Source of the DNA: Fallopia convolvulus
Taxonomy: Eukaryota > Streptophyta > Magnoliopsida > Caryophyllales > Polygonaceae
Direction of reading: 5' to 3'
DNA length: 64,000 bases
Assembly (NCBI GenBank): GCA_964016875.1
Contig: OZ024720.1
Location: 40,267,106-40,331,105, forward strand
In this document: positions 33,330 through 43,614 of the stretch, piece after piece
Layout of the letters: every line of letters begins with the position of its first letter
Position numbering within the stretch: position 1 is the first letter of the stretch
Program-made: the position numbers and the translations under genes
Notes under the pieces: generated by a model
Database searches by the model: none
Told to the model about the DNA's origin: nothing
Seen by the model: only the letters and a program-made list of their open reading frames with translations

Positions 33330-35988
33330 ACAGTCCGCCAGCTGGGGTCGAAGGTTCCTCTTTGTCCATGGCCTTCCCACCATCACCTTCCTTGTTGGAT
33401 GGGCCCATATCATCATAATCTTGACATTTTTCCTTGATCGGGGAGCTCACGTCATCCTCCTGACCCCGCCGGATCTTAGCCGACGAACCATTGTTGCGGC
33501 AGAGGTGTCCACGATAATGCCTAGGGATGTTTTTTTTAAGCCGCATTGAAAAATGTTAGACAAGGATCTTTTTTAAAAATAAAAACAACACAATCATTCC
33601 GAAGAAATCAAACGCATGAAAAGAAGAAGGAGCAACCAACCTGATTTCTTCTTTGAGGAACTCATCATGTCAGAGGACAGGGGAGTGACTTCTGTTTCAG
33701 TTTTCTCTTCGTCGGAACCTGGAGATTCTTCGTCTTCACCACTACCCGCTGGGTCAAGATAGATCTTCTTGGGCTTTCGCTTTTCAGGGTTTATCTTTAG
33801 CCAGCGTCGACACACACCCGTATCCGTACTCTTGGAGTTGATTCCCACCGGTATCGCACAAGAAAGAAAGATATGAGGACAGGAAGGCCAGAATATGCAA
33901 AAAAGAGGTTTAAATAAAGAAAATCAGATCGTCTTACGAGATGTGTTCTATTCATCTCAAAAGACGTCTTTCACTTCGTCATCAAGATCGCCTAAAGACA
34001 CTTTTTCAACGAAGAAGAATCGGGATTGCCAGTTCCGAGAGGAAATTTTCAGCTTGGGAATAAGGGGTTTTTTTGTGTCCCTAGCATGCAAAGTGATGTG
34101 ATGTTCGCATTTTTAGTATAGTTTTTAGTAGGTTTTCTTTGCTTATTAGGTTTAGTTTTGTTAAGTTTAGGATTAGTTTTGAGTGTTTTTAGGTAGTTTT
34201 GCATATTTCTATGAAAAGAGTGGAAGCTACGCTATTTTGTGTATTTTGTAGGTTTTAGCAAGGAAAGGAGCTATATGGAGCTTAATTTGGAGCATTACAG
34301 TGAAAGACGGAGGAGTACAAGATTGAAGAAGTCAGAGCTCAAGATTACGAGAGGAAGTGTGCAAGAAAACAAAGCCCAGGCTCGTTAACGAGGTTGTGAG
34401 GGCTCGTTAACGAGGCCACGAAGGAGAAGAATTGAAGATTTATTTTATAATTCACCGATCCTGAGCGGGAATTTATTTCCGTGTCGGTTGAGTATCTTTT
34501 TTAGAATCTTTTGGGGTTATTAGAATATGTATTTTAGGTCTTAATATCTTTTTAGATTTTATTTCTATCTTTTAGGGTTTGTTTCTATCTTTTTAGGAAA
34601 GTTTATATCTTTTAGCCTTTTTAGTTTTTAGCTTTTTAGTAGAAATACCCTTCTATCTAGCATAGAAAAAAGGGGGAAGCTTTTAGAAGAGATTTTTGAA
34701 GGGCCGAGAGAGGAGAAGTCGGATCGGAGTCGGATCGAAGAGGCTCGGTAGACGACAGTCACCGGGATCGTTAGTTGTGATTTTGATTCGGTATTTTGAT
34801 GTTTTCGGTTTCTTCTGAATCTTTGTAAGACGATATTTTCTTATTAATTTGAGTTTTGTTTTGTTTTAATGTTTCCTTTGATTGAAGTTATTGGTTTCTT
34901 AGTTATGATTAGTGAGTAGTTTTCTTTTCTAGGATCGGGGTTAAGCCCGACATAGTTGAGCATGTTTGATGAGTAAGATTGTGTGTTGAATGCCTTTTAT
35001 CTTTTATTGAGAATTGTTTGTTGTTCTTATACCAAAACAAAAGTTGAGGTAATTTAGGTTTTTAACTTGATTGAAAGAGAAAGTTAGTAACTTGAAGGTT
35101 GATATTGTTTGAATACGAAAGTTTCAAGCTTTAGATCCAAAACAAACAATTAAGTGAATTAGGATGCGAAAGTTTGTTAATTTACTTGTTAAGTCAACGA
35201 AAGTTGATGACTCTATCTGTTTAAAGGAATGATCTTATCTTCTTACGAGTTTTTATGCTTGGCTATGTTGTGGTGTCCCTAAATCCTAGATCTTTGTTTT
35301 ATTTGAATTATCTCTAGTGAATTTTCGTTGCTGAGTACTTGCCTCGGTACCGAGTTTAATTAGAATTTAATTGGGTCGTTATTTGAAGTTTTCTTGTGTT
35401 CGGTGGTTCGTTAACGACCCTGACAACGTCGTTAACGAGGCTGCTTGTGAGTGTTTTTATTTGTTTTTGTTTGCCTTTTAGTAGATTGATAAACGAACAA
35501 CCTTGCTTCATGTGGAACGATCCTGACCTCCCTATACTCAGCGGGGTCTTGATTATAAATTTATTTGTTGTCAAGAAACCCTCTCAACATGATGCGACCC
35601 GCTCTCTGAGGAACAATTTTATATGCTAAGAGAAGTTCTCCCATGGTCATCTCCAAACCCCTCTCTGTGGCAAGCTCATCGATTCGGGCAAGGGTACGCC
35701 AAGTGGTCGGAAGGATTTGGCATGGAGAAACCTTTAGGGTTTGGATGAATTCCCGAATGAAAGGGGAGAAAGGGAATTTTAAACCTAAAGAGAAGGGGTA
35801 GTCAAGAAAGCAGATCCACCCTGGCCGAACCCAATCAATGAATTCGACAATCGGGCATGGAAACGGGTCCCTACCGGAAAGCCACCGAAGGAGATCCAAT
35901 CAGCGATCTCCTCCGACGTCATATCACAACGGTGAAGATCTTGGGGACCCAGGGACGAAGAAGAAACGAAAGTCGATGTTCTGGCCAT
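33330..35988 (-). pseudogene. Antisense extra ORF of the Tat-like element (PF04195-like), split by a solo LTR
   Basis: Read on the minus strand from an ATG at 35988 (MARTSTFVSS). It gives LKFPFSPFIREFIQTLKV, then QILPTTWRTLARIDEL, and beyond the inserted LTR ISSRNWQSRFFFVEK. This pattern matches the plant 'putative gypsy type transposon' domain (PF04195), known as an antisense gene in Tat elements. A frame change lies near 35890. The solo LTR (34099-35589) splits it. Outside the LTR and one TSD copy the frame reads straight through. Acidic, Ser/Glu-rich segments at 33594-33848 and 33328-33546 may be later exons. Function is unknown. Confidence 0.65.
34099..35589 (+). mobile_element. Athila-like solo LTR (1,491 bp)
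   Basis: It begins TGATGTTCGC and ends CTCTCAACA, with exact TSD tgatg at 34094-34098 and 35590-35594. Removing it restores the interrupted antisense frame, which confirms both ends. The start resembles the LTRs at 37534 and 62810. It carries palindromes CTCGTTAACGAG at 34381 and 34403, and related GTTAACGA motifs near 35405-35440. No internal region is present, so LTR-LTR recombination is the likely origin. Confidence 0.85.
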
Positions 35989-36223
35989 GGAGCTAGATAT
36001 GAGGAAGAAGAAGTATTACCTGAGAAGACGAAAGCAGGGATTGAGAAGGAAAGAAAGCGTTGGGTTAGATAATGATGAGAAGCACAAAATAGTCTCTCGG
36101 GTTATTAAAGAGAAACGGCAGAAGTATATTCCGACTTCCAAGGCAATCTCCGAAACGTCTTATCAAGCTTAAATGCAACTTTCGAAATTTGAATTTAAAT
36201 TTTGAAATTGCATTTAGGGGTAT

Positions 36224-36643
36224 TGTTAGACCCAGATTTTAGGTGACGAAGCGTTGCGCCATAGACAGAGAATCTCCAACACATACAAAGTTACGGAAGA
36301 TTTACGAGATCAACTAAGTCGGTTGGAGGAGAGAGGGTTCGAGATATGTTTGTTACAAGATAGATTTTTCTCCAGATTGTATTCATCATAAGATGGAGAT
36401 AAGCATAAATTTGTTAGTTAGAGATAAGATTATATCTTTACTTAAGATAAGATATGCCTAAAAGGGCTATATAAGCCAATGTAACCCTTAGGGGAAAGGA
36501 CACAATTCAGACGCTCGATTCACACAACTTCTTCTGATTTCTACATCAATAAAAACACTCTTTCGTTCATATTTTTCTGAGTTCATTCGATCAAGGCCCG
36601 ATTCAAGCCAAGGTTCTACCTTTGGTAAATTTTGGGTCAAACA
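36224..36643 (+). mobile_element. 3' LTR of the Tat-like element
   Basis: 420 bp, the same length as the 5' LTR, followed by the second tcagg TSD copy at 36644-36648. Confidence 0.92.
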
Positions 36644-36648
36644 TCAGG

Positions 36649-37024
36649 TAAAGACAAGGGACCCATGATGGAACCTCGTCTGAACGATGGAACAGGTTGT
36701 TGAAGGTCGTGTCATTAGGTTGGGTTCGTTTGGGAGATTGGTGGTCACTTTTTGGTATCTTTTGTATAATGTGTAAGTTTTGATAAAGAAAGGGTGGTGG
36801 TATGTTAATGAAATGTTTCTAGGAGGTGTTGTAAGTTATGTTATTCTAGGTTTCATGCATGTTTTCTGTACTTGGATTTTATAAATATCGGTTGGATGTT
36901 TATTCATGTTTTCTCATCATGCCCGAGTTGCAAGATCCAAGTGAACTCGTTGTCAAACTAGCCTAGGTAGTACCTAGTAAGGTCTATTATCGAGTAGCGC
37001 CCGGTGTAAAGACGGGTTGTTACA
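36649..37024 (+). mobile_element. 5' LTR (second part) and PBS of the outer gypsy element
   Basis: This resumes the LTR interrupted at 26101. It ends GGGTTGTTACA at 37024. TGGTAACAGAGC follows at 37028-37039, one base from the initiator-Met-tRNA primer-binding site TGGTATCAGAGC. The end block (gcccgagttgcaagatcc, tacctagtaaggtct) matches the end of the LTR at 231-2403. Confidence 0.8.
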
Positions 37025-37533
37025 AATTGGTAACAGAGCGAGGTTGACAACAAGGGCACATGGAACTGAACAACGAGCGTACTCGAGGTCCAACCTAAAA
37101 CTAAAACCGGCCGGTTATTTCAAATTATTTCAATGGGGTAGTCATATTGCATTTACAGGGTAGATGACACGCATCGACTCTGTCGTCATCAGCCGAAGGA
37201 CCTCATGTAGACTAGTAAGTTATTTTGTTAACTTCAGTTAAAGATAGTTTAAATAGTAAAACATCCGTTTACAGATGGCTCCACAAACTAGAGTTGGAGC
37301 AAGTAAAGCAGGAAGGAAAGGTAGTGGTAGAGGACGTGGTAGGGGCCGTGTTGAAAATGGAGAGGAGGCTCCTGCCGTGGGAGAGCCACACAACCTGCAT
37401 CCTCAAGAGGAGGTTGTTGAGAATGTTGGACCTGTAGTGAATGAACATCAAAGGGGAAATGTTTCGGTTGTTGGAAACGGGCTCCCTACTAATGGAGTCA
37501 ATGATAGCGCAAATGGGGAAGTACGTGGGCCAG

Positions 37534-39099
37534 TGATAGCTTGCATTTAGGTAGTGTTTAGGATACATATTTATGTTTATTTTGCATAAGTTTTAGTTAG
37601 TTTTAGTTGGTTTTAACTTAGTTTCTAGGATCTTGTGTTTTCGGGTAGTTGCGCTTGTTTTGTTTGGTTTTGCAGATCTTTAGGTAAACAAGCATGGACG
37701 GGATGGATCTTAGATGATTGTGGTGGAGTTTGATTAAGATTAGAGTGATACAAGTGAAGATTAGAAGAGTTAACGCCCAAGAGCTTGTGTGAAAAGAACG
37801 CTTAAACCCGGGCTATGCATTGGAGTTCTTGTTTCGACACCTCTATCTTGCAATGCTTGGTTTGGGAGCTCTAGTGCTCGGATGAGTCTCAATTTGGTAT
37901 CAATGGAAAGCTAATTCAAAGAGCTACAATTCATGTTTTTACTCCGAGTCCAAATTCCAACTCTAAGTGGGTCAAAACAGCCTCTGAAGTGTCACTTGAA
38001 TGCTAAACCGAGGAAATTGCGCGGGCTAGAAGGCTAATTGCGCGGCCGCGCAATATGGTGCCAAGCCGCGCAATCTGGGGTTTCTCACGGACGCATGTTT
38101 GGGCCAAGTGTTGGTTTTGGGCTTTGGCATGTTGGTTTTTGGGCTTGTAATTATCCGAGTATTGTGGTTTATTATATCTTATGAGGGTTATTTTTAGAGA
38201 CATATAAATACTTTATGTTAGTTTTATTTTCATAACTTTTGATCAACTTTGGAGGCTAGGGTTTTCTCTCAAGGAAGACTTTGAACCTTTGTAAGTTTGA
38301 TTTCAATTTCAATTATGCATTGCTAATTTTCCCTTGTGTTTGACTAATTAGTGAAGTCATGAATTGTGTATGATTGTGAGGTTTAATTGATTCTCAACGA
38401 ACTTGAATAGAAATTATTCCCTGTGCTTAATTGAATCAGAATTATTCTAGGGTTTTATTAGATTAGCTACCTAATAGAATTTCTAGGTTAATTCACAACT
38501 GAATCTGATTAATTACCGGTTGGAGTTAATCAGATCAAGAGTAGACTTTAATTAATTTAGTACCGGTTGGACAAGTTGATTAAAGTAGGGAATAAATTCA
38601 CAAGTCACTTAAATGTCTGGTTGCTCTAAGTGTTTGTTTCTATTGATAACTTGAATCTTCATGCTGTTATTTAATTGAATCTAGAAGGTCTTCTAGGTTA
38701 TTAGATAATTAGGGTTGTTAGAACTGGTTGGTCTATCAACTATAACTGAAGTTTGGGTTTTAGTCCTTAGTAGGATCATTATCCACAATAGATTATTCAA
38801 GTAAGGAGAGAATCAAGAGAATCGATGATCAATAAAGCAATATCATGATGGATCTAATTAGTTGAACACACTTTTCCTCATATTTGTTAAACTCAATCAT
38901 ATTTGCATTCATAGTTAGTTTTCAATTTGCATAGTAGTTTAGATTAATAATTCCAAAAAACCCCCATATTAGTTACTTGGCACTTAAGTAATAACATTCA
39001 TACACGAGTCTCTGTGGGATCGACCCTTGCTTACCATTCTACTCAGATTGGTTAAGTTAGGATTCTTTGATAGGTAAACGACTGAAAAATACCTCATCA
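37534..39099 (+). mobile_element. 5' LTR of the Athila-like element
   Basis: 1,566 bp. It contains the perfect 18-bp palindrome ATTGCGCGGCCGCGCAAT at 38037-38054, flanked by single half-sites, and the Athila-type 'gtgggatcgaccc' near the 3' end. Confidence 0.92.
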
Positions 39100-39207
39100 A
39101 ATTTGGCGTCGTTGTTGGGGACTCGTCGCTGTTTGTGTTTTTACTTTTGTGCTATTCTTGGTGTTGTGAACCTATCTTACGGTTCATAACACCCATGCTA
39201 CTAATCT

Positions 39208-40389
39208 ATGGCTTTGTTCGATTGTAGACAGCTGCAAGATGAACACTTCCATGACTATTTTTCAAGATTTCAAGATCATGTGTTTCAACTTGGTGCTTGG
39301 GGATTACAGTATAGTGATAGAGAGGTAAACATAGGAGTTATCAATGGTATGAATTTTGAGACAAGGGGATTGGCAGATTACATGAGCAATGAGAGGCTTT
39401 TATATATGGGACCTGAGGAATGCTGGGATTTCTTATGTTTCATGAGCCATCAAAGCTTTCTAGTTGAGTCATCTTCCCAACCACCCCAACCGGTTGATAA
39501 GTCTCTTGAGGATATAATCAGGGATATCTCAAAAGAGGCGGATGCTATAATCATGGAGCACTGTGAGTCATGTTCTTCATGTTTTCATTCCACAATCTCA
39601 TGTCCTTTTGAGTTGTGTGGAAATGGTGGTGGAATCACATTGGAGTTAAACGATCATGAGTCAAACACCAAAATTCAAGTTGAGGAGCAATCTAAGACAC
39701 TTGATGTGGGTTATGAGGATGAATTTGATGTCCAATATGAAGTCACACCTATAAGGCAAGTTGAGCAGATCATCACAGAGCCAAAGGAAGTTTGTGCTGG
39801 CATAGAGATTCTTACAGAGCCTAGGGAGCCTGAGTCATCTTCACTCACATGGAGTAAATTGCTTGAGGGTTTTACGGTTTTGGAAGAAGACTCGTTTGTT
39901 GATCATGATGACTTCTTTGCTGATGAAGTAGACAACCATGAGGGAGAAAATCAACATGATACATCTGTTAAGGCTCCCGTTGTCATGGTGTGCCCTATGT
40001 TAGGCCTTGACATCCCATGCTTCAGTTTCCCCACCTTCTCACATCAAGAGCTTATAGATTTCCAAGATGAGAAGCCAAGTATACAACACAAGGTGGAAGA
40101 TGGAGAATATATGGAGTTCATGCTGGATAAAAGTGGTATTGCTGAGAAGTGCTTTGATTCAAACTGTAAGTATTTTCTAAAGCCACCACTTGTGCTGAAT
40201 TTATTTGAACAAATGCCATATCATGCCAACTGGGCACACATGTTTGATAAGTTAAAACGATCTTTGAAAGTTATATTATGCATCTTTAATTTATCATGGT
40301 GTTACTTATGTTTTTCTGAGATGTGTGCACAGGGACTTGACAGGTTGCTAAGGGCATTGACAATGTCTAATCTTGTCAATTTATGCTAA
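39208..40389 (+). CDS. 393-aa gag-like ORF of the non-autonomous Athila-like element
   Basis: A single uninterrupted ORF, ATG 39208 to TAA 40387. The first ~110 residues (LFDCRQLQDEHFHDYFSRFQ, then MGPEECWDFL) look like the end of a retrotransposon gag domain, where 'E.F.DYF.RF' and 'I..G.....' patterns recur. The rest is acidic, Ser/Glu-rich and low in recognisable motifs, with Cys pairs (CESCSSCF). No zinc knuckle, protease or RT is seen. Being stop-free in a low-divergence element it may still be expressed. It could be a truncated gag used in cis or a new structural protein. Function is unknown. Confidence 0.6.
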   Translation: MALFDCRQLQDEHFHDYFSRFQDHVFQLGAWGLQYSDREVNIGVINGMNFETRGLADYMSNERLLYMGPEECWDFLCFMSHQSFLVESSSQPPQPVDKSLEDIIRDISKEADAIIMEHCESCSSCFHSTISCPFELCGNGGGITLELNDHESNTKIQVEEQSKTLDVGYEDEFDVQYEVTPIRQVEQIITEPKEVCAGIEILTEPREPESSSLTWSKLLEGFTVLEEDSFVDHDDFFADEVDNHEGENQHDTSVKAPVVMVCPMLGLDIPCFSFPTFSHQELIDFQDEKPSIQHKVEDGEYMEFMLDKSGIAEKCFDSNCKYFLKPPLVLNLFEQMPYHANWAHMFDKLKRSLKVILCIFNLSWCYLCFSEMCAQGLDRLLRALTMSNLVNLC

Positions 40390-42047
40390 GGGTCAAGCTA
40401 ATGACATTAAACAAGCGCTTCTTGGGAGGCAACCCAAGGTTTAGAGTAGTTTTGTTTTTCATTTATAATCTTTTTGCTTTTTAGGTAGTTTTTGGTGTGT
40501 GTTAGATATCCTAGGTCGGAAGATTGATAACCCGAAGAAGCCACCACCACCACCGTCGGATTTCCCGCCATCTTACCCGGATCACTAGAGTTTTTGTGAG
40601 TATTTCTCTTCTCTTTACTTCTCACTATACTTTGCGGACAAAGTATGTTTTAAGCATGGGGGAAGGGACTTACTTGTTTGCATTGCATATAGTTGCATTA
40701 GTTTAGGTCATATTTAGAATTTTTGCATGCATTGATTAAAATTTTGAATAATGAAAAAAAAATCAGAAAATTGAAACAAAATACAAAAATATTGCATTTA
40801 GGTTCTTATTTCCCCATTGTTTGATTCCTCTTGTTTTTCTAAGTTAAGTATGAATTCTAACCCATGATTTGCATGATTTACTGAAGTTGATATGATATAA
40901 GCATGATCATTGATTAAATGACTTGATTATAGGATGGAGCATGCATTTAGCTTGAGTATTTGCTTCATTCTGAAGTTCTAGACAAAAGAAAATATTAGCC
41001 TTGTGAGGTTTATTATTTTTGGCCCTTCATGATATATTTGTTCTCTAAATGCTTGAGTGTATCACCATGATTATCTAGCTCTAGAACTTGCGTTAATACT
41101 CTATTTTGAGGCTGCTTTATATGATTGGATGCATGACATTAAAGTGATTGAGTCAATGTTTCTTACTAGCCTATTATTTCCCTTCCTACCTTACAAAATC
41201 CATGTTCTTGACACCCCATTTCTTTTGAGCTTGAAGCCTATTTTTGTTAGCTCCACAAAATGATCCATAGCCTAATAAGCTTGACCCATAATTCGGGATT
41301 TAGGACTTTTGATTTTGGTTGTATTTTGTGTGAGTTTGATGTAAGTATGGGGGAGTTGGGTGAAAAAGGTAGAAAAAGAGGAAATAAAACTCTTGAGTTC
41401 AAAGTGAAAAAAAATGAAGATGAAGTTTGTTGCAAAATAAGCAAAAGCAAAAGTGCTTAAATGTTATTAGTCTTCATTAGCAAAGCAAGAAAGAGTTGAA
41501 AAGAGGCAAAAGAAAAGGAAAAAAAGGAAGCAAAGTGTTTGAATGTAAATGTAATGAAGTTGGTAGAAAAATATTTGGAGGAAGTTGAGAAGAAAGTGTT
41601 GAATTGGGTTTAGGATTAGTTCTTTATCCCGGATTTAGCACCACAGGCCAAATATTATCCCTTCCAAATTTCTCTTTACCTTGGCCCCATTACAAGCCGA
41701 AAAAAGACCTCATGATTTTTGTTATGTATTTGATCCCCAGCGGTGGAGATTTAGAACTCTGATGCAAGCTTATGGTAGTCTAGTTTTCATGGGTGATTTT
41801 TGAGTGAAACACGTCCTTTATACACTTGAGAGTTGAGTGCAAACACAATTTCCTTGGTGAGGTCTAGAATGGATGAATGGTCTTTACTTGTTGCTTACCA
41901 TAATGCATGTTGAGAAGTCTTGGTTGAGTTTTTAATTATATGTGAAATGCTTGTTTGACTTGAGCTGGATGTAAGATTGCATTTCTATGGTGTGATTTGG
42001 ATTTATGTCTTGCTTGAGGACAATCAAGGGTTAAGCATGGGGGAATT
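40390..42047 (+). other. 3' non-coding interior of the Athila-like element
   Basis: A long untranslated stretch, A-rich in places (41380-41560), ending in the purine tract gcatgggggaa before the 3' LTR. Only short chance ORFs are present. Confidence 0.7.
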
Positions 42048-43614
42048 TGATAGCTTGCATTTAGGTAGTGTTTAGGATGCATATTTATGTTTATTTTGCA
42101 TAAGTTTTAGTTAGTTTTAGTTGGTTTTAACTTAGTTTCTAGGATCCTGTGTTTTCGGGTAGTTGCGCTTGTTTTGTTCGGTTTTGCAGATCTTTAGGTA
42201 AACAAGCATGGACGGGATGGATCTTAGATGATTGTGGTGGAGTTTGATTAAGCTTATAGTGATACAAGTGAAGATTAGAAGAGTTAACGCCCAAGAGCTT
42301 GTGTGAAAAGAACGCTTAAACCCGGGCTATGCATTGGAGTTCTTGTTTCGACACCTCTATCTTGCAATGCTTGGTTTGGGAGCTCTAGTGCTCGGATGAG
42401 TCTCAATTTGGTATCAATGGAAAGCTAATTCAAAGAGCTACAATTCATGTTTTTACTCCGAGTACAAATTCCAACTCTAAGTGGGTCAAAACAGCCTCTG
42501 AAGTGTCACTTGAATGCTAAACCGAGGAAATTGCGCGGGCTAGAAGGCTAATTGCGCGGCCGCGCAATATGGTGCCAAGCCGCGCAATCTGGGGTTTCTC
42601 ACGGACGCATGTTTGGGCCAAGTGTTGGTTTTGGGCTTTGGCATGTTGGTTTTTGGGCTTGTGATTATCTGAGTATTGTGGTTTATTATATCTTATGAGG
42701 GTTATTTTTAGAGACATATAAATACTTTATGTTAGTTTTATTTTCATAACTTTTGATCAACTTTGGAGGCTAGGGTTTTCTCTCAAGGAAGACTTTGAAC
42801 CTTTGTAAGTTTGATTTCAATTTCAATTATGCATTGCTAATTTTCCCTTGTGTTTGACTAATTAGTGAAGTCATGAATTGTGTATGATTGTGAGGTTTAA
42901 TTGATTCTCAACGAACTTGAATAGAAATTATTCCCTGTGCTTAATTGAATCAGAATTATTCTAGGGTTTTATTAGATTAGCTACCTAATAGAATTTCTAG
43001 GTTAATTCACAACTGAATCTGATTAATTACCGGTTGGAGTTAATCAGATCAAGAGTAGACTTTAATTAATTTAGTACCGGTTGGACAAGTTGATTAAAGT
43101 AGGGAATAAATTCACAAGTCACTTAGATGTCTGGTTGCTCTAAGTGTTTGTTTCTATTGATAACTTGAATCTTCATGCTGTTATTTAATTGAATCTAGAA
43201 GGTCTTCTAGGTTATTAGATAATTAGGGTTGTTAGAACTGGTTGGTCTATCAACTATAACTGAAGTTTGGGTTTTAGTCCTTAGTAGGATCATTATCCAC
43301 AATAGATTATTCAAGTAAGGAGAGAATCAAGAGAATCGATGATCAATAAAGCAATATCATGATGGATCTAATTAGTTGAACACACTTTTCCTCATATTTG
43401 TTAAACTCAATCATATTTGCATTCATAGTTAGTTTTCAATTTGCATAGTAGTTTAGATTAATAATTCCAAAAAAAAACCCATATTAGTTACTTGGCACTT
43501 AAGTAATAACATTCATACACGAGTCTCTATGGGATCGACCCTTGCTTACCATTCTACTCAGATTGGTTAAGTTAGGATTCTTTGATAGGTAAACGACTGA
43601 AAAATACCTCATCA
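42048..43614 (+). mobile_element. 3' LTR of the Athila-like element
   Basis: 1,567 bp, nearly identical to the 5' LTR. The 18-bp palindrome is at 42551-42568. TSD gccag follows at 43615-43619. Confidence 0.92.

Larger units (their letters stand above)
26102..36643 (+). mobile_element. Complete Tat-lineage Ty3/gypsy retrotransposon (10.5 kb), nested
   Basis: LTRs of 420 bp each (26102-26521 and 36224-36643) start TGTTAGACCC and end CAAACA. The TSD is tcagg at 26097-26101 and 36644-36648, exact. The primer-binding site TGGCGCCCACCGTGGGGC follows the 5' LTR at 26525, a type common in Tat elements. The order is gag, protease, RT, RNase H, a second RNase H, integrase, a long 3' region with an antisense ORF, then a short purine tract (aggggtat). 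The LTRs differ at about 8 of 420 sites by eye. All ORFs carry stops, so it is not autonomous. It contains a solo LTR at 34099-35589. Confidence 0.93.
37534..43614 (+). mobile_element. Non-autonomous Athila-like LTR retrotransposon, 6.1 kb, young
   Basis: LTRs at 37534-39099 (1,566 bp) and 42048-43614 (1,567 bp) start TGATAGCTTGC and end ACCTCATCA. Exact TSD gccag at 37529-37533 and 43615-43619. The primer-binding site TGGCGTCGTTGTTGGGGA (39104) is a variant of the tRNA-Asp site used by Athila. A purine tract, gcatgggggaa, precedes the 3' LTR. By eye the LTRs differ at only about a dozen sites (roughly 0.8%), so it is the youngest dated insertion here. The interior holds one ORF and no pol. 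Confidence 0.93.

Noticed and set aside
35857..36172. Plus-strand Lys/Arg-rich ORFs before the Tat-like 3' LTR
   Set aside because: They are reverse-strand shadows of the antisense PF04195-like ORF or short A-rich reading frames.
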